Below the pieces are notes generated by a model. That model had not been told where the DNA came from. It did no database searches and worked only from the letters and a program-made list of their open reading frames with translations. Shown one piece after another: positions 14,313-20,592 of a stretch of 23,322 nt of DNA. The translations under genes and the position numbers were made by a program. The DNA comes from Gammaproteobacteria bacterium (GTDB taxonomy: Bacteria; Pseudomonadota; Gammaproteobacteria; DSM-16500): assembly GCA_013287235.1 (NCBI GenBank), contig JABDEF010000017.1, positions 1-23,322 of the forward strand, written 5' to 3'. The first letter of the stretch is position 1, and every line of letters begins with the position of its first letter.

Positions 14313-15414
14313 TTCTCACTGTCAGAATTGCTTTTTTTACAATACGATCTGATACTGAATGCACGTATTGCTTATCTTTTTTATATATATCTCCAATATT
14401 TTTTAATAACACATAACGTACTTTGCCGGTACGATTTTTTTTATCTGATTTTGTGGCGAGAATAAGTTTATCAATATTTAAAGTTTTTAATTTTTTGCCT
14501 GAAATATTGAACTTGGTAAAAATCCGATAAATGATTTCATAATTTTCATTGCTTAAAATACCCAAAATTTCAGAGATTTTAGCTTCAACCATTATACCTA
14601 ACGCAACAGCATATCCATGTAGCATTTTATACTGTGTGATATTTTCAATCGCATGGCCGATGGTATGACCAAAATTTAAAATCATACGTGCATTTTTTTC
14701 TTTTTCATCTAAAGTCACAATGCTTGCTTTGATGCGAAGTGCGCGTGAGATAGTATTTATTAAAATGTTTTTTTGAAGTGATAAAATATCATCGATATTT
14801 TTTTCTGCATAATAAAAACTTTTTTTATCATTCGTTAAAAACATTTTTAATGCTTCAATCAAACCATTAATTAAATGTATTTTTGGTAATGTTTTCAAAC
14901 AATCGATGTCCGTTACAACAACGGAAGGCTGCCAAAAAGCGCCTATTAAATTTTTACCTTGCGGCGTATTTATCCCTGTTTTTCCACCGATGCTACTATC
15001 GACCATAGATAACAATGTCGTTGGCATCTGAATATAAGGGATACCACGCATATACGTTGCCGCAATAAATCCGGCTAAGTCTCCGACAACACCACCGCCC
15101 ACTGCTAATAATACCGTATCACGACCAAAACGTCTTTGTAAGATTTTCTCCGTTAATGTTTGTATTGTCTTATAATTTTTTGATGACTCACCAGATTTAA
15201 ATGCCAGTAATGTGATTTTTTTTGTATATTTTTTTAATGTCTCTTGCAATTTTTTTGCAAAAAGTTTTTGTACCTGCGTATCCGTAATGATAACCATATT
15301 TTCTGAATGTTTGGGTAACCATAGACGAATATTTTTCATCAATCCCGAATCAATAAAGATAGGATATGAAGATATTGCCTTGGCTGGAATTTTTACTTTA
15401 AGCAGTTTTTTCAT
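14290..15414 (-). CDS. aroB: 3-Dehydroquinate synthase
   Basis: A 374-residue NAD+- and metal-dependent enzyme that cyclises DAHP to 3-dehydroquinate. Motifs: the nucleotide-binding GGGVVGDLAGFIAATYMRGI (residues 106-125), PTTLLSMVDSSIGGKTGIN, and the three metal ligands in expected contexts, E187 (NGLIEALK), H250 (NFGHTIGHAIE) and H266 (LHGYAVALG). KSDKKNRTGKVRYVLL near the C-terminus is also standard. It is slightly longer than the ~360-residue norm, and the extra C-terminal residues come from the inverted repeat at 14279-14312. It starts by an ATGA overlap with the DAHP synthase gene. Confidence 0.96.
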   Translation of the reverse strand: MKKLLKVKIPAKAISSYPIFIDSGLMKNIRLWLPKHSENMVIITDTQVQKLFAKKLQETLKKYTKKITLLAFKSGESSKNYKTIQTLTEKILQRRFGRDTVLLAVGGGVVGDLAGFIAATYMRGIPYIQMPTTLLSMVDSSIGGKTGINTPQGKNLIGAFWQPSVVVTDIDCLKTLPKIHLINGLIEALKMFLTNDKKSFYYAEKNIDDILSLQKNILINTISRALRIKASIVTLDEKEKNARMILNFGHTIGHAIENITQYKMLHGYAVALGIMVEAKISEILGILSNENYEIIYRIFTKFNISGKKLKTLNIDKLILATKSDKKNRTGKVRYVLLKNIGDIYKKDKQYVHSVSDRIVKKAILTVRNSFPTRS

Positions 15415-16472
15415 AATGTACGCTCTCTCATTTTTTCCATTTTTTTTGCCAATGAGATCAGTAATTCTTTTGTCTGCTCCCAGCTTAAGCAGGGATCTGT
15501 GATAGATAAACCATCCAAATCAATATTATGTGGTAACGCTTGATCAACGATTTGATTACCTTCTTTCATAAAACTTTCTATCATGAACCCTTTCACTAAT
15601 TTTTTTAAGGCTGCATCTGATTCTAAGTTATCTAAAACGTCAAAAATAATTTTTCCTTGTCGTCGATGGTCTTTTTTACCATTCACCAAACAATTATCGT
15701 GACTCGCATCAATCATCATTGCGGGATTTTTAATATTGTGTTTCTTCATATGCATTTTTACTTCATCTAAATGTGCGTTAGAATAATTAGGCGCAAGATT
15801 ACCTCCTCGCAATACTAAATGTGCATGTGGATTCCCGTAGGTTTGCACTTCATAACCATCAAAGACTGCCACATGCGCTGATTGTGCGGCGACAATACTA
15901 TTCACGCTGACCGCAAGTGATCCATGTGTCGGATTTTTCATGCCGACAGGACAATCGATAGAAGAGGCAAAAATGCGATGTTCTTGGTCTTCGGCACTTC
16001 GTGCACCGATAGCAACATAAGAGAGCAATTCTAAAAATCCCTTAAAATTATGCGTGAATAATGCTTCATCTGCAATCGGAAGACCCATTTCCACCACTTT
16101 TACCATCATATCTCGCGTATACTTGATGCCTGTTTCAATATCAGGAAATCCAAAAGGATCCGGTTGATTTACTGGACCCGTCCAACCTTTTGTCGTACGT
16201 GGTTTTTGAATATAGACACGCATAACCAGTTTTAAGACATGTTTCACTTCTTCATTTAATGTCGCTAATTTTTTGGCATATTGTAAAACTGCTTCTTTAG
16301 GCCATGCAGAACAAGGACCGACCACTATCAACAATCGATGATCTTTACCTTCTAAAATCTGACTGATCTCTTTTCGATCTTGCATGATTTTTTTGTAACC
16401 TGCTTCCGATAAAGGAAACATTTGAATAATTTCTTCAATGGGCGGTAATTTTTTGATGAGCATGTAATTCAT
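15411..16472 (-). CDS. 3-Deoxy-7-phosphoheptulonate (DAHP) synthase, type I (AroFGH-like)
   Basis: A 353-residue class I-alpha aldolase that condenses PEP and erythrose-4-phosphate, the entry step of the pathway. Visible motifs are VVGPCSAWP, LVMRVYIQKPRTTKGWTG, the RSAEDQEHR segment, VGMKNPTHGSLAVSVNSI, the metal-ligand region MMIDASHDNC, the GFMIESFMKEGNQ segment, and SITDPCLSWEQT. ATG 16472 is chosen although the frame opens to 16544: GAGGT lies seven bases before it and overlaps the aroE stop, and the length then equals E. coli AroG. Which of the AroF/G/H feedback types it follows cannot be told, so no symbol is given. The VGMKNPTxG..NSI.AAQ wording resembles my recollection of Firmicutes enzymes more than enteric ones, a hint of transfer. 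ATGA overlap with aroB. Confidence 0.94.
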   Translation of the reverse strand: MNYMLIKKLPPIEEIIQMFPLSEAGYKKIMQDRKEISQILEGKDHRLLIVVGPCSAWPKEAVLQYAKKLATLNEEVKHVLKLVMRVYIQKPRTTKGWTGPVNQPDPFGFPDIETGIKYTRDMMVKVVEMGLPIADEALFTHNFKGFLELLSYVAIGARSAEDQEHRIFASSIDCPVGMKNPTHGSLAVSVNSIVAAQSAHVAVFDGYEVQTYGNPHAHLVLRGGNLAPNYSNAHLDEVKMHMKKHNIKNPAMMIDASHDNCLVNGKKDHRRQGKIIFDVLDNLESDAALKKLVKGFMIESFMKEGNQIVDQALPHNIDLDGLSITDPCLSWEQTKELLISLAKKMEKMRERTL

Positions 16473-16477
16473 AATAT

Positions 16478-17290
16478 TTACCTCGTAAGCACGGTTTTTA
16501 TTTTTTTTAATAAATTGTCGTTCATAAAAGTTTGCTCTGTCCATAACTCAATTTGACGTAATCCTTGACCGATAAACATTTCTAAACCAGAAATAATTTT
16601 TGCACCTTTACTTTTTGCATCTATTAATAATTTCGTATGTAGTGGATTATATACCATATCAAAAACGACTTGATTTTTTTGAAAAGGATAATCGGGTAAA
16701 GGTGTTTTATCTTGATCTGGATACATACCTAACGGCGTTGTATGGATAATAATATCAAATGTTTTTGTTTCGATTTCTTTTTGATCCAAAATCTCGCCCC
16801 CAAATTCTTTTGACAATTTTTTCGCACGTTCTACAGTGCGATTGAACCAAAAGATATTTGCTTTCTTTTTCTGTAAAAGATATGCGGCAGCTCTTGCAGC
16901 GCCTCCCGCACCCATCAGTAAAACATTTTTTGATTTGATAGCTACGTCGCGTAATGCAAATTCAATTCCATCGACATCCGTATTAAATCCTTTTAAGTGA
17001 CCTTCGGTTTGGATCAGCGTATTCACCGCTTTTAATGCGTCAACCTCAGGATTACGCACATCCAAATAAGGTAATACGGCTTCCTTAAATGGCATCGTCA
17101 CCGCTGTCAACCCAACGGATAATGTTTTAATGGAAGAAATCAATGATGCTACACTCTCATGTGGAAATGCTAACAAAACCGCATTTATGTTTAATGCTTC
17201 ATACACGGTATTATGCAATAAAGGACTTTTGGTATGCGTTAAAGGATACCCAATCACCATATTTAATTTTGTTTGATTCGTTATTAACAT
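16478..17290 (-). CDS. aroE: Shikimate dehydrogenase (NADP+)
   Basis: A 270-residue enzyme reducing 3-dehydroshikimate to shikimate. The substrate site is seen in GYPLTHTKSPLLHN (residues 14-27), the catalytic Lys in VTMPFKEAVLP (K69) and the partner Asp in GFNTDVDG (D105). The cofactor domain carries GAGGAARA (127-134) and the FNRTVERA loop, whose Asn-Arg-Thr is the NADP-phosphate clamp of AroE. Length matches E. coli AroE (272). It overlaps aroQ by 7 bp at its start, and its stop codon lies within the ribosome site of the DAHP synthase gene, so translation of the three is probably coupled. Confidence 0.95.
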   Translation of the reverse strand: MLITNQTKLNMVIGYPLTHTKSPLLHNTVYEALNINAVLLAFPHESVASLISSIKTLSVGLTAVTMPFKEAVLPYLDVRNPEVDALKAVNTLIQTEGHLKGFNTDVDGIEFALRDVAIKSKNVLLMGAGGAARAAAYLLQKKKANIFWFNRTVERAKKLSKEFGGEILDQKEIETKTFDIIIHTTPLGMYPDQDKTPLPDYPFQKNQVVFDMVYNPLHTKLLIDAKSKGAKIISGLEMFIGQGLRQIELWTEQTFMNDNLLKKIKTVLTR

Positions 17291-17724
17291 TTTTGTATGT
17301 ACTCCACAAGAACTCTTACCGCATCTTTATATCCGATTTCTTTTTTCCCCCAAATCACTTGGATCGCCGCAGGTGCTGTCACTGAGTGCGAACGCCATTT
17401 TTCTCGGCTATGAATGGCAGAAAGATGCACTTCAACAATCGGTAATTGTGTATCTAACAAAGCATCATACAAAGCATAACTATAATGTGTGAATGCACCT
17501 GGATTGATAATAATCCCTTTACAATGCGGCGTTTCTGCTTGTAACGTATCAATTAATTTTCCTTCACAATTGGATTGATATGTTATCACGTCATATTCGA
17601 ATTTTTTGGCTTCCTCTTTTGTGATTTTTTCGATATCGAAAAGTGTCACATTTCCATAATGTTTAGGATCACGTTTTCCAAGGATATTTAAATTCGCACC
17701 GTGCATTAAAAGAATTTTTTTCAT
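17284..17724 (-). CDS. aroQ: 3-Dehydroquinate dehydratase, type II
   Basis: A 146-residue type II dehydroquinase (dodecameric flavodoxin-like fold) catalysing anti-elimination of water from 3-dehydroquinate. Key parts: MHGANLNILGKRDPKHYG with the active-site lid Arg18 and catalytic Tyr23, TYQSNCEGKLID, NPGAFTHYSYALYDAL with N74, and IVEVHLSAIHSREKWRSHS with E98, H100 and R107. The usual HLSN reads HLSA here, a small departure in the substrate loop. Length is normal. Linked by ATGA to aroK and overlapping aroE. It is unrelated to the AroQ class of chorismate mutases at the operon's end despite the shared name. Confidence 0.95.
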   Translation of the reverse strand: MKKILLMHGANLNILGKRDPKHYGNVTLFDIEKITKEEAKKFEYDVITYQSNCEGKLIDTLQAETPHCKGIIINPGAFTHYSYALYDALLDTQLPIVEVHLSAIHSREKWRSHSVTAPAAIQVIWGKKEIGYKDAVRVLVEYIQKC

Positions 17725-18275
17725 GTTTTTATTTTCCTCACTTTGAATGCATCCAACGCTTCTTTTGCGAGTTCCACGGTTTGTGAAAGTGTACCATTAT
17801 TATTCACCATCATATCTGCCAATTCTTTATATACCTTTTCACGCTCCTCCCAAATGCGTGTAAAAAATTCAAATGGACTTTCATCGGGCGAAAAAAATGC
17901 AGGTCGTCCATTTATCATAATCCTTTCAAATACTATACCACGCGGTGCAGTCACGTGGAGGATAAGGTAAGGCTTAATTAAAGTTTGATTTTCACCTCTT
18001 AAAGGCGCACCTCCGCCTAAGGAAATCACAGCAGATTCTGATTGAATCGCGTCGTTCAGCGCTTCACTTTCTAGTGCACGAAAATAGGATTCACCCTGTT
18101 TATACATGATTTGACGACAAGATAATTTTTCTTGTGTTTTTTCCGTATATATCGCTTCGATGCGCTCATCTAAATCGATAAAGTTTTTTTGAATATCATG
18201 TGCAAGCATGCGTCCTACGGTGGATTTTCCCGTATTTTTAAAACCAATCAAAATAATATGTTTTTCATCTTTCAT
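17721..18275 (-). CDS. aroK: Shikimate kinase
   Basis: A 184-residue P-loop kinase phosphorylating shikimate at the 3-hydroxyl. Walker A is GFKNTGKST (residues 11-19). Shikimate contacts include D36 in DLDERIE, R66 in GESYFRALESEAL, and the GGG of SLGGGAPLR (87-89). The adenine-loop motif GRPAF is at 123-127. The frame extends to 18314, but ATG 18275 is chosen: it overlaps the aroA stop as ATGA, has GGAG eight bases upstream, and gives the usual family length. It is followed by aroQ through another ATGA. Confidence 0.94.
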   Translation of the reverse strand: MKDEKHIILIGFKNTGKSTVGRMLAHDIQKNFIDLDERIEAIYTEKTQEKLSCRQIMYKQGESYFRALESEALNDAIQSESAVISLGGGAPLRGENQTLIKPYLILHVTAPRGIVFERIMINGRPAFFSPDESPFEFFTRIWEEREKVYKELADMMVNNNGTLSQTVELAKEALDAFKVRKIKT

Positions 18276-19567
18276 GATTGTATCTCCATTTGACTCTTTA
18301 AGCGCTGCATGCATGTGATATATTCCGGAAAAGTTTTTTGTATCGATTGGTAATCTTCAATGATTGTCACGCCCTCTGCTAGCATGCCTGCAACGCCTAA
18401 TGCCATCACGGTTCGATGATCACCATATCCTTTGACTGTCGTACCATGGAGTGTACTTGGATAAATCGTCATGCCATCGGGATGTTCATCTACTCGTGCA
18501 CCTAAACGTTTTAATCCTTCCGTCATGGAGTGAATACGATCGGTTTCTTTAATGCGAGCGTGCGGAACATTTTTTATTTCCATTTTATTTTCTGTTTTAG
18601 TGCCAATCACAGCGAGGGTGGGTAACAAATCTGGTATTTCTTTCGCATCAATGGTTATCCCTTTTAATTTTTTTCCGCCTCGAATAATGAGACGAGATTC
18701 TGAAATAGTGATATCTGCCCCCATTTCTTGTAAAAGGGGAACCAACACTTTATCGCCTTGTTTTTCTTTCATATCTAACCCTGCAATTTCAATTTCTCCA
18801 TCTAAAAGTGCACCTGCTGCGATAAAATAAGAGGCAGATGAAAAATCGCCTGGTATGGTTGTGCGAAAATTTTTATACTGTTGATTGCCTTCGATATGAT
18901 AGGAATCAATATCACCTTCTTGTATATGTTTATAAGTCATCGCATTTTTATCTAACCAAGAGAGTGTCATGTCTACATAGGGACGTTCGCATAAATGCTT
19001 CACTGTGATCGTACTCGCATTTTTCACGAGTGGTAATGCAATTAATAATGCAGATAAATATTGTGACGTGCTGCCATCGACTTCAGCTTTTCCACCTAAT
19101 AAATCACCCTTTAATTGTATGGGAAGCACACCCTCTTGATTCAAATACTGAATGTCTAAGCCTAATATTCTTAATGTTTTTACCAATGCATGAATAGGTC
19201 GTTGTCGCATTTGTTCACCACAATCTAATAGGAGAGGTTTTTGTGTATTTTCTCGCAAACCCAAAAGGGGTAACACAAAATGCGTGGTAATGCCGGAATT
19301 ACCGGTATGAATGGCATCAACCGTTGGACGCAAAGGTAATCCATGACTTTGAATAATGATTTTATCCTGCTTTTCAATACATTTGGCACCTAAATTTTCA
19401 CATACGCGCATGGCGTCTTTTGTGTCGTCTGATAGTAAAAAATTTGAAATGCTTGTTTCACCTTTGGAAAGTAATGCAAAAAATAACGCCCGGATACTTT
19501 GTGATTTTGAGCCGGGTATTGTAATTTTTCCCATTAATCGGGGTGTCTTTTTAACGATTAAATTCAT
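18272..19567 (-). CDS. aroA: 3-Phosphoshikimate 1-carboxyvinyltransferase (EPSP synthase)
   Basis: A 431-residue enzyme adding the PEP enolpyruvyl group to shikimate-3-phosphate. Residue positions track E. coli closely: K21/S22/R26 in PGSKSQSIRAL, R121 in QMRQRPI, the STSQYL phosphate-binding loop (167-171), catalytic D313 in IPDLLP, E341 and R344 in KETDR, R385 in YGDHR, and K411 in QKTFPEY. The usual GNAGTAMR/GNSGTTMR loop is altered to GNSGITTHF (89-97), so the positions of E. coli Thr97, Arg100 and Pro101 are Ile, His and Phe. It is the first gene of the operon. ATG 19567 has only a weak ribosome site (GTGAG, eight bases upstream) which is complementary to leader sequence. An aromatic-rich leader peptide precedes it. 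Confidence 0.95.
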   Translation of the reverse strand: MNLIVKKTPRLMGKITIPGSKSQSIRALFFALLSKGETSISNFLLSDDTKDAMRVCENLGAKCIEKQDKIIIQSHGLPLRPTVDAIHTGNSGITTHFVLPLLGLRENTQKPLLLDCGEQMRQRPIHALVKTLRILGLDIQYLNQEGVLPIQLKGDLLGGKAEVDGSTSQYLSALLIALPLVKNASTITVKHLCERPYVDMTLSWLDKNAMTYKHIQEGDIDSYHIEGNQQYKNFRTTIPGDFSSASYFIAAGALLDGEIEIAGLDMKEKQGDKVLVPLLQEMGADITISESRLIIRGGKKLKGITIDAKEIPDLLPTLAVIGTKTENKMEIKNVPHARIKETDRIHSMTEGLKRLGARVDEHPDGMTIYPSTLHGTTVKGYGDHRTVMALGVAGMLAEGVTIIEDYQSIQKTFPEYITCMQRLKSQMEIQS

Positions 19568-19570
19568 AAT

Positions 19571-19656
19571 AAATACTCACAGTAAATTGTTTTCTGATTT
19601 TTGAAACTGGATTGTTACGATGTGATAGGAGAGTATTTTTGGCTTAAGAGCCAAAA
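19571..19656 (-). promoter_or_regulatory. Leader RNA hairpin and candidate sequestering stem before aroA
   Basis: Minus-strand RNA. Hairpin A is TTTTGGCT (19656-19649), loop CTTA, AGCCAAAA (19644-19637), a perfect 8-bp stem whose left arm is the last codons of the leader peptide and which contains its stop codon. Just after it, AAATACTC (19638-19631) is a perfect 8-base complement of GAGTATTT (19578-19571), which includes the weak aroA ribosome site and stops three bases before the start codon. The two structures share two bases. A further option pairs TCACA (19625-19621) with TGTGA (19581-19577). No U-tract terminator is seen. Folding is proposed by eye. Confidence 0.5.
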
Positions 19657-19730
19657 TAAAAACGAAAAAATGCGTAAAAACCTAGAAAATAGGATTTATT
19701 GAGGAAACACTGTGATGTATGTAGATTCAT
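19644..19730 (-). CDS. Phe/Tyr-rich leader peptide of the aromatic operon
   Basis: A 28-codon frame, ATG 19730 to TAA 19646-19644. It contains 7 Phe and 3 Tyr and no Trp; the last 15 residues are YFLGFYAFFRFYFGS, with 9 aromatic. It begins about 26 nt after the predicted transcription start and ends 76 nt before aroA. The design matches known amino-acid leader peptides (for example those of pheA and pheST in E. coli), with codons for the end-products just upstream of an RNA hairpin. The ribosome site is weak, but the bases around the start (AATTTATTGTGA, TATTT, ATGAAT) closely copy those around the aroA start, which suggests genuine initiation. An in-frame GTG at 19739 is an alternative start. 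Seen: the frame and composition. Inferred: its sensing role. Confidence 0.72.
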   Translation of the reverse strand: MNLHTSQCFLNKSYFLGFYAFFRFYFGS

Positions 19731-19762
19731 AAATATCACAATAAATTAATTTTAACTTATAA

Positions 19763-19791
19763 AATATATCATTTTAGAAGAGATAAGTCAA
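19763..19791 (-). promoter_or_regulatory. Sigma-70 promoter of the aromatic operon
   Basis: TTGACT (19791-19786), 17-bp spacer, TATATT (19768-19763) on the minus strand: each box one base from consensus, with ideal spacing. Transcription would start near 19756, giving a ~190-nt leader before aroA that holds the leader peptide and hairpins. The -35 box begins five bases after the stop of the upstream small gene. Confidence 0.7.
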
Positions 19792-19795
19792 ATTT

Positions 19796-20110
19796 TTATT
19801 CTTCCACTTCTAAATTACCATACGCAAGATTACCGGATGTATTATTTCGCAATATCATCTGATAATCCCCTGTAGAGGTCTGATTTGCAATACCGATATA
19901 GGTTTCATTACTTTGCCCATTGACCGTGATAGTCAGCGTTCCATCAGCTTGTTTATAGGCATTTCCATAAAATTCCAATTCACCATCCTGACTTACAATC
20001 GTCACAGAAAATGTGCCATCACTTTCATCTTTCAATACGCCACTCATTTCGTAAGCGTAAATTTGGCTACTTAATAATAGCGCGAGAATACTGAGAGTAT
20101 GAATTTTCAT
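19796..20110 (-). CDS. Small exported protein, unknown function
   Basis: A 104-residue protein with a signal peptide (MKIHTLSILALLLSSQIYA, cleavage before YEMSG) and an 85-residue mature part rich in Gly, Thr, Ser and Asn with alternating strand-like segments (GTFSVTIVSQDGELEFYGNAY, DGTLTITVNGQ, GDYQMILRNN, GNLAYGNLEV). This looks like an all-beta periplasmic or surface domain. There are no cysteines after the signal. ATG 20110 has AGGG at good spacing. I recognise no family. It is upstream of the aroA promoter on the same strand and divergent from another small exported protein. Confidence 0.65.
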   Translation of the reverse strand: MKIHTLSILALLLSSQIYAYEMSGVLKDESDGTFSVTIVSQDGELEFYGNAYKQADGTLTITVNGQSNETYIGIANQTSTGDYQMILRNNTSGNLAYGNLEVEE

Positions 20111-20201
20111 ATATTATCCCTCTATCTATTATTTTAGCACGTAGAATAAAACGCTAACGTCTTGATTTTTCAGGTGTACGCTTTGGAATGACGAATAAGG
20201 T

Positions 20202-20207
20202 TATAAT
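20202..20207 (+). promoter_or_regulatory. Candidate -10 box (TATAAT)
   Basis: A perfect TATAAT that would start transcription about 22 bases before ATG 20236. No convincing -35 box lies 16-18 bp upstream. It is in the 125-bp gap between two divergent small-protein genes. Confidence 0.4.
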
Positions 20208-20235
20208 GATATATATGGATAAAAAGGAGATGAAT

Positions 20236-20592
20236 ATGCGTAACTTCATCTTTTTATTGGGAATCATTATATTGTTGGGGAATGGGCTCACTCGAGCGGA
20301 TGAAGCGCCACCCCTCGTAACGACGGATCAGGAAAGATGGACGTTAAAACCCGAAGACCCGTTTCTTGTCATAGATAATCCTACCGGAAATCAGCTTTTT
20401 ATAAGGATTCATGTGGATAAAGGAAATAATGTCGGTGGTATCGATGTCTATAATTGTGGTGATGGCATAATCCATCTCGATCCAGGTAGCGCCACCACCT
20501 GCGACAATACTGATCCGAATAGCCCTGTTAAATTTGAAGCGGATACTTCAGAAAAAACGGCATCCGGAACATATTTTATAGATCAACGTTAA
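20236..20592 (+). CDS. Small exported protein, unknown function
   Basis: A 118-residue protein with a signal peptide (MRNFIFLLGIIILLGNGLTRA, cleavage before DEAPP). The mature part is acidic and strand-rich (FLVIDNPTGNQLFIRIHVDKG) and has one Cys pair (NCGDG and TTCDN) likely to form a disulphide. The frame opens earlier at 20188, but ATG 20236 is chosen: AAGGAG lies six bases before it, and it begins the signal peptide. ATG 20230 directly abuts the ribosome site and is unlikely. No family is recognised. The 3' end overlaps the convergent ankyrin gene by 4 bp. Confidence 0.68.
   Translation: MRNFIFLLGIIILLGNGLTRADEAPPLVTTDQERWTLKPEDPFLVIDNPTGNQLFIRIHVDKGNNVGGIDVYNCGDGIIHLDPGSATTCDNTDPNSPVKFEADTSEKTASGTYFIDQR

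Noticed and set aside
19637..19656. Rho-independent terminator after the leader peptide
   Set aside because: The stem is followed by AAAAATACTC on the transcribed strand, not by a U-tract.
19680..19696. CCTA/TAGG mini-hairpin followed by TTTTT inside the leader frame as a terminator
   Set aside because: A four-pair stem is too weak, and the T-run is explained by Phe codons.
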